NCBI RefSeq assembly: GCF_031455095.1
Contig: NZ_JAVDSB010000008.1
Span: 124,001-188,000, forward strand
Reading direction: 5' to 3'
DNA: 64,000 nt
Origin: Paenibacillus_E qinlingensis_A
Lineage (GTDB): Bacteria > Bacillota > Bacilli > Paenibacillales > NBRC-103111
Both the position numbers and the translations under genes were made by a program. Numbering within the stretch: position 1 is the stretch's first letter; each line of letters begins with the position of its first letter. The notes beneath the pieces were generated by a model. The model was not told the origin of the DNA. It saw only the letters and a program-made list of their open reading frames with translations, and did no database searches. Shown here piece after piece: positions 6,963 to 15,145 of the stretch.

Positions 6963-8828
6963 CTATTTAGCTAACGAAACTGCAGACGCAGCAGCAATAC
7001 CGTTCTTGAGCATGTGTTCCAACTCAACACGGTTAACTGGAGGACTATACCAATATCCCTGCACTTCATTGCAACGATTCTGATATAAGAAATTCAACTG
7101 ATCTTCCGTCTCCACACCTTCTGCAATGACCTTCAGATTCAAATGGTGCGTCATGGCAATAATTGTCGCCACAATAGCCGCATCATTCGGATCCACCATA
7201 ATATCTCTTACAAAGGATCGGTCAATTTTCAACTTATCTATGGGAAATTTCTTCAAATAATAGAGTGAGCTGTAACCCGTACCGAAATCGTCGATACTTA
7301 CATTCACACCAAGTGCTTTCAATTCCAGCAGCGATAGAATCGCATGTTCAACATCCATCGTCATACTTTCGGTAATCTCCAGCTCCAAATAGGCCGGATC
7401 GAGCCCTGTCTGCTCAAGGACATGGCTGATTTTCCCTTTTAAATTATGTTGAAAGAACTGTCTCATCGATAAATTCACGGAGATAGGCATAGGGGTATAA
7501 CCCTCAGATTGCCAGGTTTTATTTTGCTTACATGCGGCTCTGAGCACCCATTCGCCAATGGGAACAATCAATCCGCTTTCTTCCGCTAATGGAATAAAAT
7601 GATTGGGCATAACCATCCCCTTATCGGGGTGATTCCAACGGATCAAAGCTTCAACACCAACGATACGTCCCGATTCAATCTCGACTTGCGGCTGATAGTA
7701 CAGTACGAATTCTTCATTAATTAGCGCTTTGCGAAGCTCATTCTCCAGCTTCAACCGATTAATAGAAACAGATTTCATGTCCGAATTGAAGATCTGAAAA
7801 TCATTTCGACCTTTCTCTTTCGCCCTCGCCAATGCAATATCCGCATATTTCATCAGTGTATCAGCTTCGTCTGTATCATCTGCTGAAATAGCTACACCGA
7901 TGCTCGAAGTAATATGCAACTCGTATTGTTCAAGAAGAAACGGCTTCTCCAAGACACGATTGATCTCTGCAATAACCGTCATTACATCGTTCACATCTTC
8001 AACATGTGAATAATAAAAAGCGAATTCGTCACCTTCCGTGCGTGCTAGAAAATCCTCATCAGTTACGCACCGCGTGAATCGCTCTGCTAGTTGAAGCAGT
8101 AGCATGTTGCCATAATCATGGCCGAAACTGTCATTAACCAGCTTGAAGCGATCGATATCCAAATAAAACACCGCAACTCTATGCCCATCCGCCTTACACA
8201 AACGAAGCCGTTCATTCAGATGATCTCTAAATAACCGTCGATTCGGCAACCCCGTCATATCATCGTAATAAGCCATATAACGGACTTGCTCATCCCCACG
8301 CTTACGCTCTGTCACGTCCTGACAAATCAGAATATTGCCTTTGGCGTGATGATGGATATCGACGGGTACAGCTGTGACGTGTAGATCAACACGATAACCA
8401 CGCTGATGATGCACAGCAGTCTCAAACGTATATGGAATTCCATTACGGCTCTGCTGTAAATGCCGCTCCGTAAGCTTCAATTGTTCTTCCGTTACAATGC
8501 TCGTAAAAGGTCGGTGCAAGAGATCTGTAACCGAGTACCCTAGGATCGTTTCCGCCGCTTGATTCATGCGAATGAATTTACCCTCTTCATTTAAAATTCC
8601 GATCGCATTGGGGTTATGTTCAAAAAGGGAATCCAGTACGCTGAGATAGGCGTGATCCCTCGGTAGTTCCTTGGAAATCGACTTTACTTGCCGCATCCTA
8701 TTACCAAGCAAGATGTAAAGCAATACAAGTGCACCCAAGAGACAAATCCATGGTGCGTACGGCTTTACAAAAAGACTAACGTATATGGCTGCAAGCACAT
8801 ATATGCCAATATAGAGCCGATTTTTCAC
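6963..8828 (-). CDS. PAS-GGDEF-EAL cyclic di-GMP protein
   Basis: Protein of 621 residues. Two short membrane segments lie at about 4-42, then a PAS domain (about 65-175, including the post-PAS VTERKRGD), a GGDEF domain (about 180-345) and an EAL domain (about 360-605). The EAL motifs are intact: EALIRW, SVNLSMRQF, LELEITESM, DDFGTGYSSL, KIDRSFV and AEGVET, so phosphodiesterase activity on cyclic di-GMP is likely. The cyclase signature reads EGDEF in place of GGDEF, which may lower or abolish synthesis and turn it into a GTP-sensing module. The start is a GTG with AAGGAGG upstream. It is monocistronic. Confidence 0.93.
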   Translation of the reverse strand: MKNRLYIGIYVLAAIYVSLFVKPYAPWICLLGALVLLYILLGNRMRQVKSISKELPRDHAYLSVLDSLFEHNPNAIGILNEEGKFIRMNQAAETILGYSVTDLLHRPFTSIVTEEQLKLTERHLQQSRNGIPYTFETAVHHQRGYRVDLHVTAVPVDIHHHAKGNILICQDVTERKRGDEQVRYMAYYDDMTGLPNRRLFRDHLNERLRLCKADGHRVAVFYLDIDRFKLVNDSFGHDYGNMLLLQLAERFTRCVTDEDFLARTEGDEFAFYYSHVEDVNDVMTVIAEINRVLEKPFLLEQYELHITSSIGVAISADDTDEADTLMKYADIALARAKEKGRNDFQIFNSDMKSVSINRLKLENELRKALINEEFVLYYQPQVEIESGRIVGVEALIRWNHPDKGMVMPNHFIPLAEESGLIVPIGEWVLRAACKQNKTWQSEGYTPMPISVNLSMRQFFQHNLKGKISHVLEQTGLDPAYLELEITESMTMDVEHAILSLLELKALGVNVSIDDFGTGYSSLYYLKKFPIDKLKIDRSFVRDIMVDPNDAAIVATIIAMTHHLNLKVIAEGVETEDQLNFLYQNRCNEVQGYWYSPPVNRVELEHMLKNGIAAASAVSLAK

Positions 8829-8989
8829 GAATTGGCCTCCTTACCTTGTTCTATCTTCGTTAGGGAAGCTTTTCATAGATGTCCGACCTGACTCCCAAAT
8901 GTTGTCCGATATACACGCACGAATAACTAATCCTTCTTTATTTCTACAAAGGTAGTGCCATTTCCTGCTAACTTGCCATAAAATGCTAA

Positions 8990-9015
8990 AAAGAGCCAGA
9001 TTTCTCTGGCTCTTT
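8990..9015 (-). terminator. Terminator of the DUF423 gene
   Basis: Perfect 11-bp stem AAAGAGCCAGA/TCTGGCTCTTT with a TTTC loop, 3 bases after the stop of the minus-strand gene. The minus strand continues TTTT. Confidence 0.85.
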
Positions 9016-9018
9016 CTC

Positions 9019-9390
9019 CTATTTCAACTTAAGCGCAGCAAGGGCTAGCAGGATCCAGCCGACTAGGAAGCTTAGTCCACCTAAAGGTGTTATAGGCCCA
9101 AAGGCCTTGATTCCCGTCAAACTCAATCCGTACAGACTACCAGAGAACAAAATAATTCCGATGAAGATCGCCCAACCAGATGCAGTTACCAGCGAATTAT
9201 TTCCTAGCTTGTCCGTAAGCAATGCGACCGCGATAAGAGCAATCGCATGAATCATGTGATAATGAACGCCGGTTTGAAAAACATCGATCTTATCCGGAAT
9301 TTTCGTTTTTAAATAGTGAGCGCCAAATGCACCTAAGGCAACGGATAGGAAGGCATTCAAACTTCCAATCAGCAAAAACAATTTCATCAT
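9019..9390 (-). CDS. DUF423 (YwdK-like) small membrane protein
   Basis: Protein of 123 residues with four hydrophobic segments. The N-terminal signature reads GSLNAFLSVALGAFGAHYLK, with FQTGVHYHMIHAIALI and SGWAIFIGIILFSGSLY further on, as in DUF423 proteins. Family members are integral membrane proteins without an established function. The C-terminal PITPLGGLSFLVGWILLALAALK is also typical. It has a terminator of its own. Confidence 0.9.
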   Translation of the reverse strand: MMKLFLLIGSLNAFLSVALGAFGAHYLKTKIPDKIDVFQTGVHYHMIHAIALIAVALLTDKLGNNSLVTASGWAIFIGIILFSGSLYGLSLTGIKAFGPITPLGGLSFLVGWILLALAALKLK

Positions 9391-9422
9391 AAGACTTTCT
9401 TTCCTTTCACAGCTAAAATAAA

Positions 9423-9725
9423 TTACTCGACTTCACCAATATCATGTTGACCCACAATCAATTGAACTGGCTCCAAAAAGACACGCGAAACAGTAGGCAT
9501 CTCGATTAGATTCACTTCAATATCCTCGATCTTGTAACGAATTGTCTTGCCTTCACGCTTGTCATAGACAACATCGAACTGTTTCAAACCTAGTTGGTGA
9601 ATTAGAACAGATGAACCGATCGCAACCGCATTCGCTTCATATTCCCCATGTTCAAATAATACCTCAGACATAATCTCATCATTCATATCGACAATCGTAA
9701 CGTACTGGCAAAATTGGTATCTCAT
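9423..9725 (-). CDS. Hypothetical protein
   Basis: Protein of 100 residues, mostly predicted beta, with no membrane segment, signal or metal motif. The start has a clean AAGGAGG site 9 bases upstream. I do not recognise the family. The 32-base gap to the DUF423 gene has no evident terminator, so the two may be co-transcribed. Confidence 0.65.
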   Translation of the reverse strand: MRYQFCQYVTIVDMNDEIMSEVLFEHGEYEANAVAIGSSVLIHQLGLKQFDVVYDKREGKTIRYKIEDIEVNLIEMPTVSRVFLEPVQLIVGQHDIGEVE

Positions 9726-9823
9726 CGTAAAATTCCTCCTTAGATTTGGATAATTTTAGGTATAAGTACCCATTCGCCGAAAATTGTCGATATTCCTGCT
9801 ATTTTCATGATTCCCTATTATGT

Positions 9824-10744
9824 TCACATAAAATCCAATAAATAGATAACAATTGGAATCGTAAACATACTAAATAGCGTTGATGTAAAGACCGCCTGAG
9901 AGGAGAATTCCGCTTCATTTTCATACTCTATGGCTAGCAGTACGCTGCTGAGTGAAGTAGGAACTGCGCAAGATAGAACTAATGCCTTAGCCGTCAAGCC
10001 TTCAATCCCCAGCATCCACACGACAAAAAAACCTAACAGCGGTCCAATCGCCAATCGCAACATATTTGATAATAACACATTCGAGAAGTGAAACTCCCAT
10101 TTCATCGCACCAAGTTGTACACCTAAGGTCAACAACGCTGTTGCCATAAAGGCATTTGCAATGTAATTCAACGGGATATGAATGGAAGATGGCACCGGCA
10201 CATGGTAATAACGTAACAAAAGCGCGATGGGAATGGCATAAATCACCGGTAACGAGAGAATCGTTTTCAATGTTGCTTTCCAAGAAGCTTTATGTGCATT
10301 TAACGTATAAATCCCATAGGTATTCGGGATGAGCGTCTGCATAATCATAATCACGATCTGAATCGCAAGTGTATAGGCATTGCCGCCGAATACAGTCTGA
10401 TTCAATGGCAGTGCATAATTCGCACTATTATAGAAAATAACACTATTCCGCATAGCAATACGCATGCCGCGTTGCATCTTCTGTATGCGAATGATTACTT
10501 CGATGATCGCGAATAACAAGCTGAAAAAAATGGCAAAAAATAAGAGCACCTGCATCAGGATGGAAAGGCTCATTTCGGATTCATAGAGCTTCACAAAAAC
10601 AAGTGCAGGGGAGAATACATAGAAATTAAGCTTCGACAACGTACGAATATCAATGCGGAAGGCCCGATACATCGTTACGCCAATCGCAATCATAATACAA
10701 ATGGGAACAATATTATTAATAAGAATATACACAAAGTAATTCAT
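9824..10744 (-). CDS. AEC-family (auxin efflux carrier-like) transporter
   Basis: Integral membrane protein of about 306 residues with roughly ten hydrophobic segments in two blocks, as in AEC carriers. The second half carries LLTLGVQLGAMKWEF and CAVPTSLSSVLLAIEYE, typical of the family. The usual cargo in bacteria is an organic or amino acid anion such as malate; the substrate here is unknown. The ATG at 10744 has GAGG 7 bases upstream and is preferred over the one at 10762. It lies 39 bases after the MarR-type regulator gene on the same strand, so the regulator probably controls it. Confidence 0.85.
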   Translation of the reverse strand: MNYFVYILINNIVPICIMIAIGVTMYRAFRIDIRTLSKLNFYVFSPALVFVKLYESEMSLSILMQVLLFFAIFFSLLFAIIEVIIRIQKMQRGMRIAMRNSVIFYNSANYALPLNQTVFGGNAYTLAIQIVIMIMQTLIPNTYGIYTLNAHKASWKATLKTILSLPVIYAIPIALLLRYYHVPVPSSIHIPLNYIANAFMATALLTLGVQLGAMKWEFHFSNVLLSNMLRLAIGPLLGFFVVWMLGIEGLTAKALVLSCAVPTSLSSVLLAIEYENEAEFSSQAVFTSTLFSMFTIPIVIYLLDFM

Positions 10745-10783
10745 TTGAAAGCCTCGATTCATCGAGAATCCCCAAGATGCTCC

Positions 10784-11224
10784 TTACATTGAGGCATTCA
10801 CGCTAGTAATAATTCGTTTCAACTGTGCATTAAAATTGGCAATTTCTTCAGCTGACAAACCACTTGCAGCAAACAGTGTCTGTGGAATGCACAGCGCCTG
10901 ATCATGCAGGGCCAGCCCTGCCTCTGTGATGCGAATAAGAACAACACGCTCATCCTCCTGCGAACGGTTACGAACGAGAAGCTTCTGGGCCTCCATTCGC
11001 TTGAGCATCGGTGTTAGGGTCCCTGAGTCTAGATCCAGCTTCTCACTTAGCTCCTTCACCGTACTTTCCTTTTGTTCCCAGAGCACAAGCAGTACAAGAT
11101 ATTGCGGATAGGTAATACCGAGTTCTTCGAGAAAAGGGCGATACATACGAGTAATCGCTCTGGAGCTCGCATATAGGCTGAAACAAAGTTGATTTTCCAG
11201 CTTCAAAAATTCACTACTGTTCAT
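10784..11224 (-). CDS. MarR/OhrR-like transcriptional regulator
   Basis: Winged-helix repressor of 146 residues. The N-terminal ENQLCFSLYASSR closely matches the region of OhrR that holds the peroxide-sensing Cys, here C14. The DNA-binding helix region reads TVKELSEKLDLDSGTLTPMLKRME and the wing RSQEDERVVLI, again OhrR-like. It is therefore probably a thiol-based switch for organic peroxides or hypochlorite. The usual partner ohrA is not next to it; the following gene is an AEC transporter. The ATG at 11224 has GAAAGGA 7 bases upstream, whereas the ATG at 11248 has no site. Confidence 0.88.
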   Translation of the reverse strand: MNSSEFLKLENQLCFSLYASSRAITRMYRPFLEELGITYPQYLVLLVLWEQKESTVKELSEKLDLDSGTLTPMLKRMEAQKLLVRNRSQEDERVVLIRITEAGLALHDQALCIPQTLFAASGLSAEEIANFNAQLKRIITSVNASM

Positions 11225-11367
11225 TGTCGTTTCCTTTCTCTCCGTCATATTGTGAACAATCGATTTGCTTCCAATTTAAACAAAAAGCCTCTGACTGTCA
11301 ATACAAAACGCAAAGAACGCCCCTCCAACAGGCGCTCCTCGGCTGACTCGAATTTATTTAAACTCAC

Positions 11368-12963
11368 TTATTTAATATTTTGACTTTTTACATACTCTAA
11401 CCATTGTTTCTTGTATTCCGCTTGAATTTTATCCAGCCCAGCTACTTTCGCTTTCTCCATAAATGTTTTGAGACCGCCTTCTACGTCTGCTACAAGCCCT
11501 GCTTCAAGTGGGTAGAGGTATTGCTTCTCAACTTGCTCTAACGCCGCTCTTTCAGCTTGATAGCTTGTGTAGTCTTCTGCAAAACCTGTGTATTTATCTG
11601 GGGTTGCAATTTTATCTAAATCTGCGAAAATCTTTTTCACGCCGTCATACCCTTTGTCGAATAACATAAACTCTGGATTTCTCCATGCCCAACCTTGCAT
11701 AGCTTCTCTTGGGAAACCATTGCTGTTGCTGTCACCAATCATGGTGTAGTAACCATTATCAACCGTATAGTTTTTGCCTAAAATACCATACTCCGTTAAT
11801 TGATTATACGTTTTGTCTGTTACCATTTTTTCGTAGAACGCCAACGCACGCTCAGCATTTTTACTGCTTTTTGGAATCGCAAAGCCATTGTGAATCGGGT
11901 GAACAGGCTCAGCATGACCTTTGATCATAGGAGCTGGATAGTACTCAAGCTTCCAATCTGGGTGTGTAGAGGCAATTTTGAGCTTCTGATCGTTGAAACG
12001 CGTAGGATTATCCCCTAGATTCGCTGCAGCTTTACCGCTTGTAATCAGGTCTGTCATGGCATCCTTCGTATTCAAGACGTTCTTCGTAATGTAACCGGCG
12101 TCTTGCCATTTCTTCATCGTTTTCAACTCATTTAAGTGCTCAGGGGAGCCCCAATACAAGCTAACCTCTGATGGTGTTTTATAACCAATGTTCAACCCAT
12201 AAGGAACAGCTCCAATTGGGTCGATCGTCAAGTTCTTGTATTGATCAGAAAGACTGCCCTTCACATCGCTATTGGCTGCCAATGGTACCATGTCAGGTAC
12301 ATTTTTCTTAATGCCAGCTAGATAGGCTTCGAAATTAGCCATGGAATCCGGTTTCGGCAAATTGAATTTCTCTCTGAGATCTTCACGCCAGATGAAACCT
12401 GTCGTTACATACTCTTTATAGGTGGCAGGAACGGTGAAGATTTTGCCATCAATTTTGACAGCTTCCCACATATCTTTCGGTACGAAGCTATTCAATTTCG
12501 GTGCCGCTTTCGGGAGTAACTCATCGAGTGCTAGGAAGGCTCCTTTTTTCGCGTACGATTGATACTGTGTCCACTCCGCTGTGAAGATCAGATCCACCGC
12601 TTGACCGGAAGATAATAGCAGCTTATATTTCTGATCCCAATCCGTCCATGTTGTGAAATTGAATTTTACCGTCGCGTTCAAATCTTTCAAGGCTAATTTG
12701 TTAATTTCTTCTTCAATGACAGGAAGATCCTTCGGTGCAGGTCCTAACATGTAGAATTGCAATTCCACTTTCTTCGATGTATCTAGTCCTGTTGGTTTCG
12801 CGGTAGCCGCTGCCGCCGTTGCTTCTGGCGCTTTGGTTGCTACTGCTGCTGCGGAAGGGCTCGGAGAACTTGTAGTTGTGGTGCTGCTGCACCCTGCTAC
12901 GACGGAACCTGCGAGCGCAACGGCAACGGACACACTATACATCTTCTTTGCATTTCTTTTCAT
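11368..12963 (-). CDS. Sugar ABC transporter substrate-binding lipoprotein (LplA-like)
   Basis: Lipoprotein of 531 residues with lipobox SVVAGC near residue 25, then a low-complexity Ser/Ala/Thr/Pro linker to about 60 and an SBP_bac_1-type fold. Length and features (ADLDKIATPDKYTGFAEDY, QYLYPLEAGLVADVEGGLK) match the LplA/YtcQ group that binds oligosaccharides or acidic sugars. It is the last gene of the divergent importer operon, after two permeases, and is preceded by GGGAGG. As usual for this class, no ATPase is encoded nearby; a shared MsmX-type ATPase elsewhere in the genome would drive it. Confidence 0.93.
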   Translation of the reverse strand: MKRNAKKMYSVSVAVALAGSVVAGCSSTTTTSSPSPSAAAVATKAPEATAAAATAKPTGLDTSKKVELQFYMLGPAPKDLPVIEEEINKLALKDLNATVKFNFTTWTDWDQKYKLLLSSGQAVDLIFTAEWTQYQSYAKKGAFLALDELLPKAAPKLNSFVPKDMWEAVKIDGKIFTVPATYKEYVTTGFIWREDLREKFNLPKPDSMANFEAYLAGIKKNVPDMVPLAANSDVKGSLSDQYKNLTIDPIGAVPYGLNIGYKTPSEVSLYWGSPEHLNELKTMKKWQDAGYITKNVLNTKDAMTDLITSGKAAANLGDNPTRFNDQKLKIASTHPDWKLEYYPAPMIKGHAEPVHPIHNGFAIPKSSKNAERALAFYEKMVTDKTYNQLTEYGILGKNYTVDNGYYTMIGDSNSNGFPREAMQGWAWRNPEFMLFDKGYDGVKKIFADLDKIATPDKYTGFAEDYTSYQAERAALEQVEKQYLYPLEAGLVADVEGGLKTFMEKAKVAGLDKIQAEYKKQWLEYVKSQNIK

Positions 12964-13044
12964 GTAAATCCTCCCTTTTATTTGAGTAAATTTAGAATGA
13001 GAACAACAATCTATGTTAGCTGACGGAGTGATTCCGTTTCAGTT

Positions 13045-13935
13045 CTAACCTTTGACAGCGCCTATCGTTAGGCCTTTAACGAAAAACCGTTGAACGAATG
13101 GGTACAGGAATAGAATAGGGCCCGTCACGATGATGGCCATTGCTAGTTTGGTGGATTCCGTCGGAATTTCCTGACTCATCGTCGCACCTGTGCTGATGCC
13201 AAGACTGGATACCGCTGCTGCTGTGTTTATGATGTTATACAAGAAATATTGCAACTCGTATTTGTTCTGATCATTAATGAAAAGCGATGTGGAGAACCAG
13301 CTGTTCCAATAATGTAAAGCCAGGAATAACCCAACCGTAGCAATACCGGGCATGGCTAGAGGCAGTACGACACGATAGTAAATGGTAAAATCATTTGCAC
13401 CGTCAATCTTCGAACACTCCGTCAGCTCTTCAGGAATCGAAGACTTAATGAAGCTGCGCATTAATATAATAAGAAAGGGAGACATGAGCCCAGGAAAAAT
13501 CAGTGCAGCATACGTATCTGTCAGCTGCAGATATTTCGTTATCATGATGTACCATGGGACAAGACCGCCTCCGAATAGGGTGGTAAAGTAAATATAGAAG
13601 GAAAGCTTATTCCTATATTTGAAATCTTTCCTTTGAAGGACATACCCTGCCATGGTCATCATGAACAACCCTAGCACGGTGCCAACCACGGTAACGAAGA
13701 TGGTAACGCCGTAAGCTCTTAACACTTTTTCAGGGTAGGTCAGCACAGCTTTATAAGCTGTTAATGAGAAGACATCCGGAATGAGGTGATAGCCATCGCG
13801 TATAATCGATTCATTATCTGTTAGAGAGCCAGAAATGATGAGCAAGAATGGAAACATACAGACAATAGAAATCGCGATAATGACGAGATAGGCAAGGAGA
13901 TTAAATGTGACAGAATCAATTCCTTTGGTACGCAA
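13045..13935 (-). CDS. Sugar ABC transporter permease (LplC/YtcP-like)
   Basis: Permease of about 296 residues with six hydrophobic segments and the EAA-type loop EELTECSKIDGANDFTIYYRVVLPLAMPGI near residues 180-210. The C-terminus RFFVKGLTIGAVKG is diagnostic of the LplC/YtcP group. A TTG start at 13935 is chosen because AGGAGG (13944-13949) lies 8 bases upstream; the GTG at 13944 would overlap the site itself. It lies next to the partner permease, with which it forms the membrane channel. Confidence 0.93.
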   Translation of the reverse strand: MRTKGIDSVTFNLLAYLVIIAISIVCMFPFLLIISGSLTDNESIIRDGYHLIPDVFSLTAYKAVLTYPEKVLRAYGVTIFVTVVGTVLGLFMMTMAGYVLQRKDFKYRNKLSFYIYFTTLFGGGLVPWYIMITKYLQLTDTYAALIFPGLMSPFLIILMRSFIKSSIPEELTECSKIDGANDFTIYYRVVLPLAMPGIATVGLFLALHYWNSWFSTSLFINDQNKYELQYFLYNIINTAAAVSSLGISTGATMSQEIPTESTKLAMAIIVTGPILFLYPFVQRFFVKGLTIGAVKG

Positions 13936-13947
13936 GCGATTCACCTC

Positions 13948-14871
13948 CTAGAAGAGTGCATATTCATCGTTAGATTTTTTGATCAAATAATTGACGGTCA
14001 TAATCAGCGCAAATCCGAAGATGGACTGATATAACCCAGCAGAAGTCGCCATGCCGATATCAAACGTCACTTTCAAAGAACGGAATACATACGTATCCAA
14101 GATGTCCGTTGCATTGTACAAGATCCCGTTATTTCCAATTAACTGGTAAAATAAATCAAACTGACCTTTCATAATGCTGCCCAGAGCAAACAAAAGTAAG
14201 ATAATGAAAGTTGGTTTGAGCATTGGAATCGTAATGTACCAGATTCGTTGAAATATGTTCGCTCCGTCAATCTTCGCAGCTTCGTAATACTCATCACTGA
14301 TCCCTGTGATCGTAGCCAGATAGATCACCATGGTGTAGCCTACATTTTTCCATACATAGAACATGACTAGCAGAAAGACCCAGGAGGATGGCGTGTTATA
14401 AATATCGACCGGGTTAGATCCCCAGGATTTAAGCGTGGTATTCACGAATCCCGTATCATAATTAAACATGTTGTAAGCGATTGCATTAAGCAGAACAAAT
14501 GAAATAAAATAAGGTAAGAACATCACGGATTGCGTAAGTTTCTTGAAAAACTTGCCTGACATTTCACTTAATAGGATGGCGCAAAAAATGGCTGTCACAT
14601 TTAAGAAAACAATGAATGCCAGGTTATAGGCCACTGTATTGCGCGTCAATGTCCAAAGCACGCCAGATTTCCATAAGAATTCGAAATTCTCGAATCCTAC
14701 AAATGGACTTCCGAAAAGCCCCCCATTAAAATCAAAACGGGTAAATGCGAAGTAGATCCCTACCATCGGTACATACGAGTTAATAAAGAAGAAAATCAAT
14801 GTTGGCGCTATCATGAGAAACAACAATTTATTTTTGTTTAACTCATAGAAGAAACCTTTCTTTCGGATCAT
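13948..14871 (-). CDS. Sugar ABC transporter permease (LplB-like)
   Basis: Permease of about 307 residues. The first membrane segment follows LNKNKLLFLMIAPTLIFFFINSYVPMVGIYFAF, typical of the LplB/YtcP partner, and the EAA loop reads YYEAAKIDGANIFQRIWYITIPMLKP. The ATG at 14871 has GGGAGG 9 bases upstream, whereas the ATG at 14892 lies before that site. It is the first gene of the importer operon and is divergent from the AraC-type membrane regulator, the standard arrangement for control of these importers. Confidence 0.93.
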   Translation of the reverse strand: MIRKKGFFYELNKNKLLFLMIAPTLIFFFINSYVPMVGIYFAFTRFDFNGGLFGSPFVGFENFEFLWKSGVLWTLTRNTVAYNLAFIVFLNVTAIFCAILLSEMSGKFFKKLTQSVMFLPYFISFVLLNAIAYNMFNYDTGFVNTTLKSWGSNPVDIYNTPSSWVFLLVMFYVWKNVGYTMVIYLATITGISDEYYEAAKIDGANIFQRIWYITIPMLKPTFIILLLFALGSIMKGQFDLFYQLIGNNGILYNATDILDTYVFRSLKVTFDIGMATSAGLYQSIFGFALIMTVNYLIKKSNDEYALF

Positions 14872-15088
14872 GCTGTAAAACCTCCCTAGCATTAATGTAT
14901 CCTGTTGTTCTTGTCGGTTGCCATAATCGAATTATAGACAGGATCGTATCATCAGCGAAACTGAAGATCTGCTAACATTTATGAACGAAATCACCAGTGA
15001 AGCCCATTATCGCATATGCACAAACTAAACTTTCATGGAAAAACTGGCTTTTCTCGCGCTTTTCAGCCCCCAGGACTATCCGATTCCA

Positions 15089-15117
15089 TTGCACACAGTA
15101 TATAGTTGGTATATACT
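15089..15117 (+). promoter_or_regulatory. Sigma-A promoter of the AraC-prenyltransferase operon
   Basis: TTGCAC (15089-15094), a 17-base spacer and TATACT (15112-15117). The ribosome site GGGGGAG follows at 15130 and the ATG at 15146, giving a leader of about 22 bases. It rules out a start further upstream for the AraC gene. Confidence 0.75.
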
Positions 15118-15145
15118 TTTTTTACCAAAGGGGGAGACAGATCGC

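Noticed and set aside
11300..11335. Terminator after the sugar-binding protein gene
   Set aside because: Only a four-base-pair GC stem can be drawn and the T stretch is interrupted; not convincing.
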